From: Streptomyces galbus
GTDB lineage: Bacteria; Actinomycetota; Actinomycetes; Streptomycetales; Streptomycetaceae
Assembly: GCF_005280195.1 (NCBI RefSeq)
Contig: NZ_SZPR01000031.1
Coordinates: 32,964 to 96,963, forward strand
Direction of reading: 5' to 3'
DNA: 64,000 nt
The notes below the pieces were generated by a model. That model saw only the letters and a program-made list of their open reading frames with translations. It was not told where the DNA came from and searched no databases. Positions 36,649 to 44,409 of this stretch are shown here, one piece after another (position 1 is the first letter of the stretch; each line of letters starts with the position of its first letter). The translations under genes were made by a program, and so were the position numbers.

Positions 36649-38352
36649 TCAGTTCGCCGCGGAGCCGTTCTCGTCGAGGAGCTTGCGGTACCAGTCGCGC
36701 AGCTTGTCGCCGCCCTGCCGCTTCCAGTCGGAGACGGCCTGCTGCATGTCGGAGATCTTCTTGTGGCCGCGCGCGATGTCGTCCTCGAGCTGCTCGAAGT
36801 TGCTGGCCAGGTTGGCGTAGCGGGAGGGCTCGGTGATCTGCAGCCCCCAGAAGGAGGTCTTCCTGGTGAAGCCGCCCATCTTCTGCTGCCAGGTGACCTG
36901 CCCCTCGGTGATGTCGGGGAAGTCGGGGTGGGCGAGGGTCGACGCGGGGCTCGCGATCATCACGAAGGCGTTGTTGACCTCGTTGTTGCCCCGGTCGTTC
37001 TTGACGGGGACGCCGTTCTTGATCGTGTAGTGGGTGCCCTCGACGCCGTAGTTGGTCATCATCCACTCCTTGGTGCCGTACGGCGCCGCGGTGACGTTGG
37101 CGACGGCCAGCACGTCGCGGACGACGGACTCGGGGGCCTTCTTGTTGACGAAGGCGAAGATGCCGGCGGGCTCCGCGGCCCGCAGGGTGGGGTCGCCGCC
37201 GTCGGGGCCGAAGAGGTCCATGCCCCAGATGCGGAAGTCCGGGTTCTGGGTGGCCTGGGAGGCGCGCTGGCCGTACCAGCTCGAGATGTCGTTGTTGTAG
37301 ATCAGGAACTCACCGGCGGCGAACTTGGCGCCGGGGTCGGTGGCCTGGCTCTTGCCCAGCTTGAAGTCGGGGTGGACGTACCCGGCGGCGAACAGCTTGC
37401 GCGTCCACTCCAGGGCCTCCAGGTAGGCGTCGGTCTCGACCCGGTTGACCAGCTTGCCGTCGACGAGATTCCACCACAGCGGCTTGTCCGAGCCGGGGAA
37501 GACGCCCCAGATGTTGAACGCGGTCCACTTCATGTCGCCGCAGGCCCACCGCTTGGCCCTGGCGTTGGTGATGTCCTTGCACAGCGCGGTGAACTCGTCC
37601 GGTGACGTGGGGACTTCGTAGCCCTCGCGCTGGAAGACGTCCTGGCGGTACAGGGGAACGATGTTGGTGACGTACGACGCCGGCATCGGCAGGCCCATGA
37701 GCTTGCCGCCGAACAGGGAGCGCTGCCAGGCGTCGGTGGGGACCGCCGCGAGGTTCGGGTACTCCTTGACCTTGTCGCCGGACAGGTAGGGGCCGAGGTC
37801 GGCGAACTTGCTGATGACGGCGCTGGGTATCTTGCCCATCATGTTCCAGCCGGGGACGACCACCACGTCGGGCACGTCGCTGGAGGCGAGGACCGCGCCG
37901 AGCTTCTGGTCGTAGGTGTTGCCGTCCTGGTTGCGCCACTGGACGTCGACGCCGGTCAGGTCGTTCATCGCCGTGTAGTACGGGTTGTCCTGCCGGGGCG
38001 GCGAGCCCCAGAACGGCGACATGACGGTGACCTTGCCGCCCTTGCCGAGCTTCCTCGGCACCGAGGTCTTCAGGCCGGCCACGTCGAGCTTGGCCGTGAA
38101 CCCCATCGACGAGCCGTTCCTCGAGGGGATGTCCGGCGTGACCACGTTGCTGGCCACGTACGCCGGCAGCAGCCGCTTCGCGTCCTTGCCCGACGTGGTG
38201 CCCTCCCGCGAGCCGTGGTCCGTGCCGCCGCACGCGGCGAGCAGCGGCATCCCGCCGGCCACGGCCGCGGTGGCGACCGCCGTGGAGGCGAGGAACTTCC
38301 GCCGGCTCGGCCCGGGGGGACCGGACGGGGAGGAAGCGGCGTTCGGCGTCAT
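36649..38352 (-). CDS. Extracellular oligosaccharide-binding lipoprotein of the ABC importer
   Basis: A 567-residue family 1 solute-binding protein. SRRKFLASTAVATAAVAGG is a Tat signal and LLAAC the lipobox. The long mature domain, of LipO/YtcQ size, is typical for large oligosaccharides. The ATG at 38352 has GAAGGG about 9 nt upstream. It is the first gene of a seven-gene operon (binding protein, two permeases, GH74, GH42, GH95, GH12), behind a promoter overlapped by operator O3. The ligand is inferred to be decorated xyloglucan oligosaccharides. Confidence 0.92.
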   Translation of the reverse strand: MTPNAASSPSGPPGPSRRKFLASTAVATAAVAGGMPLLAACGGTDHGSREGTTSGKDAKRLLPAYVASNVVTPDIPSRNGSSMGFTAKLDVAGLKTSVPRKLGKGGKVTVMSPFWGSPPRQDNPYYTAMNDLTGVDVQWRNQDGNTYDQKLGAVLASSDVPDVVVVPGWNMMGKIPSAVISKFADLGPYLSGDKVKEYPNLAAVPTDAWQRSLFGGKLMGLPMPASYVTNIVPLYRQDVFQREGYEVPTSPDEFTALCKDITNARAKRWACGDMKWTAFNIWGVFPGSDKPLWWNLVDGKLVNRVETDAYLEALEWTRKLFAAGYVHPDFKLGKSQATDPGAKFAAGEFLIYNNDISSWYGQRASQATQNPDFRIWGMDLFGPDGGDPTLRAAEPAGIFAFVNKKAPESVVRDVLAVANVTAAPYGTKEWMMTNYGVEGTHYTIKNGVPVKNDRGNNEVNNAFVMIASPASTLAHPDFPDITEGQVTWQQKMGGFTRKTSFWGLQITEPSRYANLASNFEQLEDDIARGHKKISDMQQAVSDWKRQGGDKLRDWYRKLLDENGSAAN

Positions 38353-38480
38353 TGCGTCAACCCTTCGTGCCTTCGTGGCGCACCAGGACACCCGGCGGTG
38401 GCCGTCGGCTGCGGTGTCTCGAGCGGAACTGGCTGAGCGGAAGCGGCCTTCGCGGAGCGGGAGCCTCGGCGACGAGGCAG

Positions 38481-38494
38481 TCGAAGCGCTTCGA
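38481..38494. promoter_or_regulatory. LacI-type operator O3
   Basis: The perfect palindrome TCGAAGCGCTTCGA lies 9 nt past the -10 of the importer-operon promoter, where repressor binding would cover the transcription start. Same sequence as the core of O1 and O4. Confidence 0.85.
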
Positions 38495-38503
38495 TGTGCT
38501 GCG

Positions 38504-38532
38504 AGGTTAGGTGAAGGCCGCAGGGCGCACAA
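38504..38532 (-). promoter_or_regulatory. Candidate promoter of the importer-GH operon
   Basis: On the minus strand TTGTGC, a 17-nt spacer and TAACCT. The implied start site falls in or next to O3, leaving a leader of about 130 nt before the binding-protein ATG. Confidence 0.55.
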
Positions 38533-38632
38533 GGGTCGCTCCCAAGATTCCTCGGCGGGGCCGGCTAGTCGACCGCCTGCATGCCCCGCTTGAGCTGTGG
38601 GCGGGATCGGCCGCTCCGCGACGTCGGACGTC

Positions 38633-38662
38633 TTGACACCCGCGGGGTCGTCGAATGAGCAT
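38633..38662 (+). promoter_or_regulatory. Candidate promoter of the GH3 gene
   Basis: A consensus -35 TTGACA at 38633-38638 with a weak -10 (GAGCAT after 18 nt). Operator O4 overlaps the end of the -10. The rest of the 360-bp divergent gap has no other clear feature. Confidence 0.45.
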
Positions 38663-38675
38663 CGAAGCGCTTCGA
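38662..38675. promoter_or_regulatory. LacI-type operator O4
   Basis: TCGAAGCGCTTCGA, perfect palindrome, 37 nt ahead of the GH3 start codon and 181 bp (centre to centre) from O3. Confidence 0.85.
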
Positions 38676-38712
38676 AAGCCCTCCCCCGCTCCAGCGCAAA
38701 GGGACACGCCAC

Positions 38713-41610
38713 GTGACCGCATCCCCGCCGCCCACCCCGCCCTTCCGCGATCCGCGGCTGCCGTTCGCGAAGCGCGTCGACGACCTGCTGTCGCGGCTCA
38801 CTCTCGACGAGAAGGTCTCCTTCCTGCACCAGTTCGCCCCGGCCGTGGAGCGTCTGGGCGTCGCCGCGTTCCGCACCGGCCAGGAGGCCCTGCACGGGGT
38901 GGCCTGGATGGGCCCCGCCACGGTGTTCCCGCAGGCCGTCGGGCTCGGCGCGACCTGGAACCCGGAGCTGGTGCGCCGGGTGGGCGAGGCGGTGTCCCGG
39001 GAGGTCCGCGCGATGCGCGCCCGCGACGGGCGGGTGGGCCTGAACGTCTGGTCGCCGACGGTCAACCTGCTGCGCCACCCGCTGTGGGGCCGCAACGAGG
39101 AGGGCTACTCCGAGGACCCGGAGCTGACCTCGGCGCTCGCCGCCGCCTACACCCGGGGCCTGCGCGGCGACCACCCGGTGTACTGGCGCACGGCCCCGGT
39201 GCTCAAGCACTGGCTGGCGCACAACAACGAGACCGGCCGGGACGTCACCTCGTCCTCGGTGCGCCCGCGGGTGCTGCACGAGTACGACCTGCCGGCGTTC
39301 CGCGCGACGGTCGAGGCGGGCGCGGTGGCCGGGGTGATGCCGGCGTACAACCTGGTCAACGGGCGCCCCAACCACGTCTCGCCGTACCTGCGCGAGCACC
39401 TGCGGACCTGGACCGACCAGGAGCTGCTGGTCTGCTCGGACGCGGGCGCGCCCTCCAACCTGGTGGACTCCGAGCACTACTTCGACAGCCACGAGGAGGC
39501 GACGGCCGCCGCGCTGGTGGCCGGCGTGGACAGCTTCACCGACCACGGCACGGACGGCTCGCTGATCGCGGCCCGGGTCCGGGGGGCGCTGGAGCGGGGG
39601 CTGCTGTCGCAGGCGGACGTCGACACGGCGGTGCGCCGCCAGCTCTCCGTACGGTTCCGCCTCGGCGAGTTCGACCCGCAGGACGACCCGCACGCGCACA
39701 CCGGCGCCTTCGACACCCCGGAGCACCGCGAGCTCGCCCGGGAGGCGGCCGAGCAGGCGGTGGTGCTGCTGCGCAACGACGGGGTGCTGCCGCTCGCCCC
39801 GGACACCCGGCTCGCGGTGGTCGGCCTGCTCGCCGACGAGTGCAAACTCGACTGGTACAGCGGCACCCTGATCCACCGTTCGACACCGCTGGAGGGCCTG
39901 TACGAGCGGTTCGGCGCGGAGCGCGTGCGGTTCGCGGAGGGCGTGGACCGGGTCCGGCTGCGCACGTCCGCCGGGACGTTCCTGCACGTGCCGCCCGCCC
40001 CGGAGGCCCCCGGCACGGCACGGGGCGCCGAGGGCGCCCTGGACCCGGCGCTGCTCGCGGGGCGCACCGACCTGCCGCCGCTGACCACGGACGCCGTCGG
40101 CACCGAGTTCGCGCTGGTCGACTGGGGCGACGGGGTCCTCACACTGCGCGCGCCCGACGGCCGCTACCTGTCGGTGGCCGAGGACGGGTACGTGCGCGCG
40201 TCGGCCGACCAGCCCGGCGGCTGGGTCGTCCAGGAGACGTTCCGGCTGGAACACCGGGGGGAGCACGGGACCGGTCACCTCCTGCGGCACCTGGGAACGG
40301 GGCGTCCCGTCTCGGTCGTCGCCGACGGGGTGAAGGTCGCCGCGGAGACCGCGGAGACCCCAGGGACGGCGGGGACGGCGGGGACGGCGGGGACCGCTGA
40401 CACCGCCGAGGTCTTCGAGGTCGTCGTCGCCGAGCGCGGGGCGGACGCGGTGCGCCGGGCCGCCGCGGACGCCGACGTGGTCGTGGTGGTGGCGGGCAAC
40501 GACCCGCACATCCGCGGCCGGGAGACCGAGGACCGCACGACCCTGCGGCTGCCCGCGCACCAGGAGCGGCTGCTGGAGGCGGCCCGGGCCGCGAACCCGA
40601 GGACGGTCCTGGTGCTGGTGTCGGCGTACCCGTACGCGTTCGAGCCGGGGCGGCTCGCGGCCGCGCTGTGGACCGCGCACGGCGGCCAGGCGGCCGGCAC
40701 GGCGCTGGCCCGGGTGCTGGCCGGGGACGTCGCGCCCGCGGGCCGGCTGCCGCAGACCTGGTACGCCGACGACGCCGACCTGCCGGACCTGCTCGACTAC
40801 GACGTGATCGGCGGCCGCCAGACGTACCGGTACTTCGAGGGCACCCCGCTGTTCCCCTTCGGCCACGGCATGTCGTACGTGCCCTTCGCCTACGCCGACC
40901 TGGTCACCGCCGTCGGGGACGACGTGCTGCGGGTGTCCTTCACGCTCACCAACGCGGGGCACGCGGCGGCCGACGAGGTGGCCCAGCTCTACGCGCGCGC
41001 GGTGGAGCCCTCGGTGCCCCGGCCGCGCCGCGAACTCCTCGCCCACCGCCGGGTGACGCTGGCGCCCGGGGAGACGAGGCGGATCGAGTTCGCCGTGCCG
41101 CTGCGGGCGTTGGCGTTCTGGGACGTGGCGCGCGGCGACTGGCGCCTGGAGCCCGGCCGTCACGACGTCCTCGTGGGCGCCTCCTGCGAGGACGTCCGGC
41201 TGCGCGGCACCGTCACGCTCGACGGGGAGCCGGCGGCGCCCCGCCCGGTGCTCCGACGGGGCCTGTCCGCCGCCGACTTCGACGAGCACGCCGGGGCCGC
41301 GCTCGTGGACCGCACGAAGGTCTCCGGCGACGCGGTGACCCCGGCCTCCGGCGGTACGGCCGAACTGCTGTACCGGGCCTGCGACTTCGGCACCGGGGTG
41401 CGCACGGTCCGGCTGGAACTGGCGGGCGGCGCGGGCACGGTGGAGCTGTCGGCGGGCGGCGCGCGCGCCACCGTTCAGTCCCCCCGCACCCCGGGGCCGT
41501 ACGCCTACTCCACCGTGGAGGCGCCGCTGCCCGTCGCGGGCGGGACGCACGACCTGCGCGTGACGCTGCGCGGCCCGCTGCGGCTGGCGCACCTCGGCTT
41601 CTCGGGCTGA
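38713..41610 (+). CDS. GH3 beta-glucosidase with inserted beta-trefoil-like module and C-terminal CBM6-like domain
   Basis: A 965-residue cytoplasmic enzyme. The GH3 N-domain carries the nucleophile Asp243 (LLVCSDAGAPS) and the substrate motif LKHWLAHNNETGR near 165-176. The C-domain starts near 340 and resumes after a break with VVVVVAGNDPHIRGRETEDR. Between them, about residues 413-573 look like three fascin/beta-trefoil repeats (LTLRAPDGRYLSVAEDGYV is clearest), at the place where other GH3 enzymes carry PA14. A fibronectin-III-like domain and a CBM6-like end (about 840-965) follow. The GTG start has AAAGGGA upstream. It would release glucose from the xyloglucan backbone; beta-xylosidase activity is an alternative. 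Confidence 0.9.
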   Translation: MTASPPPTPPFRDPRLPFAKRVDDLLSRLTLDEKVSFLHQFAPAVERLGVAAFRTGQEALHGVAWMGPATVFPQAVGLGATWNPELVRRVGEAVSREVRAMRARDGRVGLNVWSPTVNLLRHPLWGRNEEGYSEDPELTSALAAAYTRGLRGDHPVYWRTAPVLKHWLAHNNETGRDVTSSSVRPRVLHEYDLPAFRATVEAGAVAGVMPAYNLVNGRPNHVSPYLREHLRTWTDQELLVCSDAGAPSNLVDSEHYFDSHEEATAAALVAGVDSFTDHGTDGSLIAARVRGALERGLLSQADVDTAVRRQLSVRFRLGEFDPQDDPHAHTGAFDTPEHRELAREAAEQAVVLLRNDGVLPLAPDTRLAVVGLLADECKLDWYSGTLIHRSTPLEGLYERFGAERVRFAEGVDRVRLRTSAGTFLHVPPAPEAPGTARGAEGALDPALLAGRTDLPPLTTDAVGTEFALVDWGDGVLTLRAPDGRYLSVAEDGYVRASADQPGGWVVQETFRLEHRGEHGTGHLLRHLGTGRPVSVVADGVKVAAETAETPGTAGTAGTAGTADTAEVFEVVVAERGADAVRRAAADADVVVVVAGNDPHIRGRETEDRTTLRLPAHQERLLEAARAANPRTVLVLVSAYPYAFEPGRLAAALWTAHGGQAAGTALARVLAGDVAPAGRLPQTWYADDADLPDLLDYDVIGGRQTYRYFEGTPLFPFGHGMSYVPFAYADLVTAVGDDVLRVSFTLTNAGHAAADEVAQLYARAVEPSVPRPRRELLAHRRVTLAPGETRRIEFAVPLRALAFWDVARGDWRLEPGRHDVLVGASCEDVRLRGTVTLDGEPAAPRPVLRRGLSAADFDEHAGAALVDRTKVSGDAVTPASGGTAELLYRACDFGTGVRTVRLELAGGAGTVELSAGGARATVQSPRTPGPYAYSTVEAPLPVAGGTHDLRVTLRGPLRLAHLGFSG
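40363..40395 (+). repeat. Short 9-bp tandem repeat inside the GH3 gene
   Basis: GGGACGGCG occurs three times in a row with a partial fourth copy. It encodes GTAGTAGTAGTAD at the distal edge of the inserted module. Confidence 0.7.
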
Positions 41611-41638
41611 GCGGCGCGGGCGGCAGGCCGGCACGACG

Positions 41639-41673
41639 ACGGCCCGAGCCCCCGCACAGCGGGCTCGGGCCGT
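41639..41673. terminator. Bidirectional terminator between GH3 and aldehyde dehydrogenase genes
   Basis: A perfect 13-bp stem, ACGGCCCGAGCCC and its complement, with a 9-nt loop, 29 nt past the GH3 stop and 17 nt before the converging dehydrogenase stop. Confidence 0.75.
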
Positions 41674-41689
41674 CGGCCGGGAGGGGTGG

Positions 41690-43153
41690 TTACAGGGCGA
41701 GCCCGGTCAGGACCAGGACGCGCTCGTAGGTGTAGTCCTCCATGGCGAACCGCACGCCCTCGCGGCCCACACCGGACTGCTTGGCACCGCCGTACGGCAT
41801 CTGGTCGGCGCGGTAGGACGGGACGTCGCCGATGACCACGCCGCCGACCTCCAGGGCGCGGTGGGCCCGGAAGGCGACCTGGAGGTCGTGGGTGAACACG
41901 CCCGCCTGGAGGCCGTACTTGGAGTCGTTGACGGCGGCGAACGCCTCGGCCTCGCCGTCGACCTTCTGCACGGTGAGGACGGGTCCGAAGACCTCCTCGC
42001 AGGACAGGGTCGTGCCGGCCGGCACGTCGGTGAGGACGGTCGGCGCGTAGGAGGCGCCGTCGCGCTTGCCGCCGGTGAGGAGCTGGGCGCCGGCCTCGAC
42101 GGCCTCGCTCACCCAGGACTCCACGCGCTTGGCGGCGTCCTCGCTGACCAGCGGGCCGACGTCGGTGGCGTCGTCGGCGGGGTCACCGGTGACCTGGGCC
42201 TCGACGGCGGCGACGATGCGCGGCAGCAGCCGGTCGTACACGGCGGCGTCGGCGATCACGCGCTGCACGGAGATGCAGGACTGGCCGCCCTGGTAGTTGG
42301 AGAAGGTCGCGATGCGGGTCGCGGCCCAGTCCAGGTCGGCGTCGCTCGCGTAGTCGGCGAGGACGACGGCCGCGCCGTTGCCGCCGAGCTCCAGCGTGCA
42401 GTGCTTGCGCGGCACCGAGTCCATGATCGCGTAGCCGACCTTCTCGGAGCCCGTGAAGGAGATGACCGGCAGGCGCTCGTCCTGGACGAGGTCGGCCATC
42501 CGGTCGTTGGGGACCGGGAGGATCGACCAGGAGCCGGCGGGCAGGTCGGTCTCGGCCAGCAGCTCACCGAGGATCAGCCCGGACAGCGGGGTGGCGGGCG
42601 CCGGCTTGAGGATGATCGGGGCGCCGGCGGCGATGGCCGGGGCGACCTTGTGGGCGCACAGGTTCAGCGGGAAGTTGAACGGCGCGATGCCGAGGACGAC
42701 GCCCTTGGGGAAGCGGCGGGTCAGCGCCAGGCGGCCCTGGCCGCCGGCGTCGGTGTCCAGGCGCTGGGCCTCGCCGCCGTTGAAGCGCCGGGCCTCCTCC
42801 GCGGCGAAGCGGAACACCGAGACGGCGCGGCCGACCTCACCGCGGGCCCACTTGATCGGCTTGCCGTTCTCGGCGGAGATCAGCCGGGCGATCTCCTCGG
42901 TGCGCTCGGCCAGCCGCCGGCTGACGTGGTCCAGGGCGGCGGCCCGGACGTGGGCCGGGGTGGCCGCGAAGTCCTCGCGGACGGCGTACGCGGCGGCCAC
43001 GGCCTCCTCGGTCTGGGCGTCCGTGGGCACGCTCACGGTGGCGACGGTCCGCCCGTCCCACGGCGAGGTGACCTCGAAGGTGTCCGTGCCGGTGGCCTGG
43101 CGGCCGGCGAGCCAGAAGGCGTGGGCGGCGCCCACGACGGGTTCCTGGGGCAT
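41690..43153 (-). CDS. NAD(P)-dependent aldehyde dehydrogenase, succinate-semialdehyde-dehydrogenase-like
   Basis: A 487-residue ALDH. FPKGVVLGIAPFNFPLN binds the cofactor, the general base Glu is in TLELGGNGAAVVL, and the catalytic Cys in GGQSCISVQRV. The ATG at 43153 begins MPQEPVVGAAHAFW, the expected start, with GGAAGGG about 13 nt upstream. The same frame stays open upstream into a PAP2 phosphatase, so one 750-codon frame runs 43942-41690. Downstream of gabT on the same strand, it could take succinate semialdehyde to succinate, though the sequence is also near phosphorylating-type and benzaldehyde dehydrogenases. Confidence 0.9.
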   Translation of the reverse strand: MPQEPVVGAAHAFWLAGRQATGTDTFEVTSPWDGRTVATVSVPTDAQTEEAVAAAYAVREDFAATPAHVRAAALDHVSRRLAERTEEIARLISAENGKPIKWARGEVGRAVSVFRFAAEEARRFNGGEAQRLDTDAGGQGRLALTRRFPKGVVLGIAPFNFPLNLCAHKVAPAIAAGAPIILKPAPATPLSGLILGELLAETDLPAGSWSILPVPNDRMADLVQDERLPVISFTGSEKVGYAIMDSVPRKHCTLELGGNGAAVVLADYASDADLDWAATRIATFSNYQGGQSCISVQRVIADAAVYDRLLPRIVAAVEAQVTGDPADDATDVGPLVSEDAAKRVESWVSEAVEAGAQLLTGGKRDGASYAPTVLTDVPAGTTLSCEEVFGPVLTVQKVDGEAEAFAAVNDSKYGLQAGVFTHDLQVAFRAHRALEVGGVVIGDVPSYRADQMPYGGAKQSGVGREGVRFAMEDYTYERVLVLTGLAL

Positions 43154-43942
43154 GTGCGAGTCCCGGCCCTTCCGCATTGGGGATGTGCTGTGGCGTTCGG
43201 GGTCCACGGTAGGCGCGGCACCGGGCGGGGACGTTTGTCCGGGGCGTAGCAGTGCGGGGCCGGGGTGCGCCGGTTTGGCGTGATCGGCCTGCGCCCGCCG
43301 CACGACCCTCCCCAGCGCCCCGAGCAGCACCGCTCCCAGGCACCAGCTCGCCACGACGTCCAGCGGCCAGTGGAAGCCCCGCCGGACGAGCCCGTAGGAC
43401 ACTCCGAGGACGAGCAGCGCGCCCGCGGCGACGGCTCCCCGGCGGGCCCGGCCGGAGCGCAGCCAGGGCAGCAGGACCAGCACGGCGCCGCCGTACGCCA
43501 GGAGCGCGGTCGCGGTGTGGCCGGAGGGGAAGTACCCGGTGGCGGGGGGTTCGACGGGGGTCCCGGGCCGGTCGGTCCAGTCCTTCACGGGGACCACGAC
43601 GAGCGGCACCAGCGCCAGGCACACCAGGGCCGCGACGGGCGGCAGCCACCAGCGCGCCAGGCCCGCCGCCCGCCCGCGCCGGGCCACGTACGCGGCGACG
43701 ACCAGCAGCACCGGGAGGGCGACCTGCACGTCGCCCAGGTCGGACAGCAGCTCCCCCGCCCGGTCCGGCCGCACCAGCCACCGGCTGACCCGCTCGTCGG
43801 TCCGCAGCAGCGGCCCGTCGGCCAGGACCTGCCAGGTGAGCAGCGCGAACACCAGCGCGGGCACGGCGGACAGCGCCGGGGGCCACGGCCGGGTCCGCCC
43901 GGGGACGCGGCCGGCCTGCCGGGGCGGAGCGGGGGTGGACAT
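43154..43942 (-). CDS. PAP2 family phosphatase, N-terminal half of a continuous frame with the aldehyde dehydrogenase
   Basis: About 225 residues form a membrane PAP2 phosphatase with roughly six helices. The motifs are KDWTDRPG (C1), YFPSGHTATA (C2) and GLVRRGFHWPLDV (C3), all catalytic residues intact. The start is MSTPAPPRQAGR at 43942. After the last helix the frame runs about 45 residues through sequence with unusually A/T-ending codons into the dehydrogenase, without any stop. Either a true fusion exists, or the PAP2 stop has been lost, or there is a sequence error. It has no end of its own, so I give the boundary at the dehydrogenase ATG. Confidence 0.7.
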
Positions 43943-43967
43943 GGGGCCAGCCTGTCAGAAAAGGAAA

Positions 43968-43991
43968 GGAGCCCGGACGGTGCCGGGCTCC
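43968..43991 (-). terminator. Intrinsic-terminator-like hairpin just upstream of PAP2
   Basis: A 9-bp stem CCGGGCTCC/GGAGCCCGG, followed on the minus strand by TTTCCTTTTCTGAC, the best U tract in the window. It ends 25 nt before the PAP2 start. Confidence 0.65.
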
Positions 43992-44041
43992 CTGGTCCCC
44001 ATGGGGGGCGGTGCGTGCCGAGAAGTGCCGAGAAGGAGGTC

Positions 44042-44079
44042 GGCCGCCCCGGAACAGGGGGGATGGTTCCGGGGCGGCC
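44042..44079. terminator. Strong hairpin between gabT and PAP2
   Basis: A perfect 14-bp stem GGCCGCCCCGGAAC with a 10-nt loop. On the minus strand it is followed by GACCTCCTTCTCGG, only weakly U-rich. Confidence 0.55.
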
Positions 44080-44353
44080 GTCCGGACCGGGTCGTCGCGC
44101 GCCCCGGGGGGTGTGGGGCGGGCGACCGTCCGATCGGTGGAGATCCGGGGCCTCACGGCTCCGGTGTGCGCGAGGGCACGGCCAGGCCGGAGCTGGGGAG
44201 GCCCCGGCCTGATGTCGCCCACAGTCCCCTGTGAGCGGGTGTATCTCTCATCTGGAACGAACCTACGGCAGGCTCCGGGCGGACGACAGGCTTCCCGGCG
44301 TCCCCCCATCCACCTCGCACACGTTCTTCACACGCCCTGCCGTCGGTGCACGT

Positions 44354-44387
44354 GAGAGGCCCGACAGACGTGCGTCGGGCCTCTCAG
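44354..44387 (-). terminator. Terminator after gabT
   Basis: A perfect 13-bp stem TGAGAGGCCCGAC and complement with an 8-nt loop, 22 nt past the gabT stop. Confidence 0.7.
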
Positions 44388-44409
44388 ATGCGCGCGGGAC
44401 GGTGCCCGG

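Larger units (their letters stand above)
43943..44409. other. 467-bp gap with three hairpins and no convincing gene
   Basis: This lies between the gabT stop and the PAP2 start. It has three strong hairpins listed separately. No reading frame has streptomycete codon bias; a 47-codon ATG frame at 44211 (plus) has mixed third positions and no recognisable product. Two of the hairpins would end minus-strand transcripts that begin inside this gap, so a small RNA of some 250-350 nt or a leader for PAP2 is possible. Confidence 0.5.

Noticed and set aside
38353..41634. Long minus-strand frame extending the binding-protein gene to over 1600 codons
   Set aside because: The region beyond 38352 is antisense to the GH3 gene and has no homology pattern; the Tat lipoprotein signal sets the start at 38352.
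44211..44354. 47-codon ATG frame on the plus strand in the gabT-PAP2 gap
   Set aside because: Third codon positions are not GC-biased, there is no ribosome-binding site of note and the product matches nothing I know.
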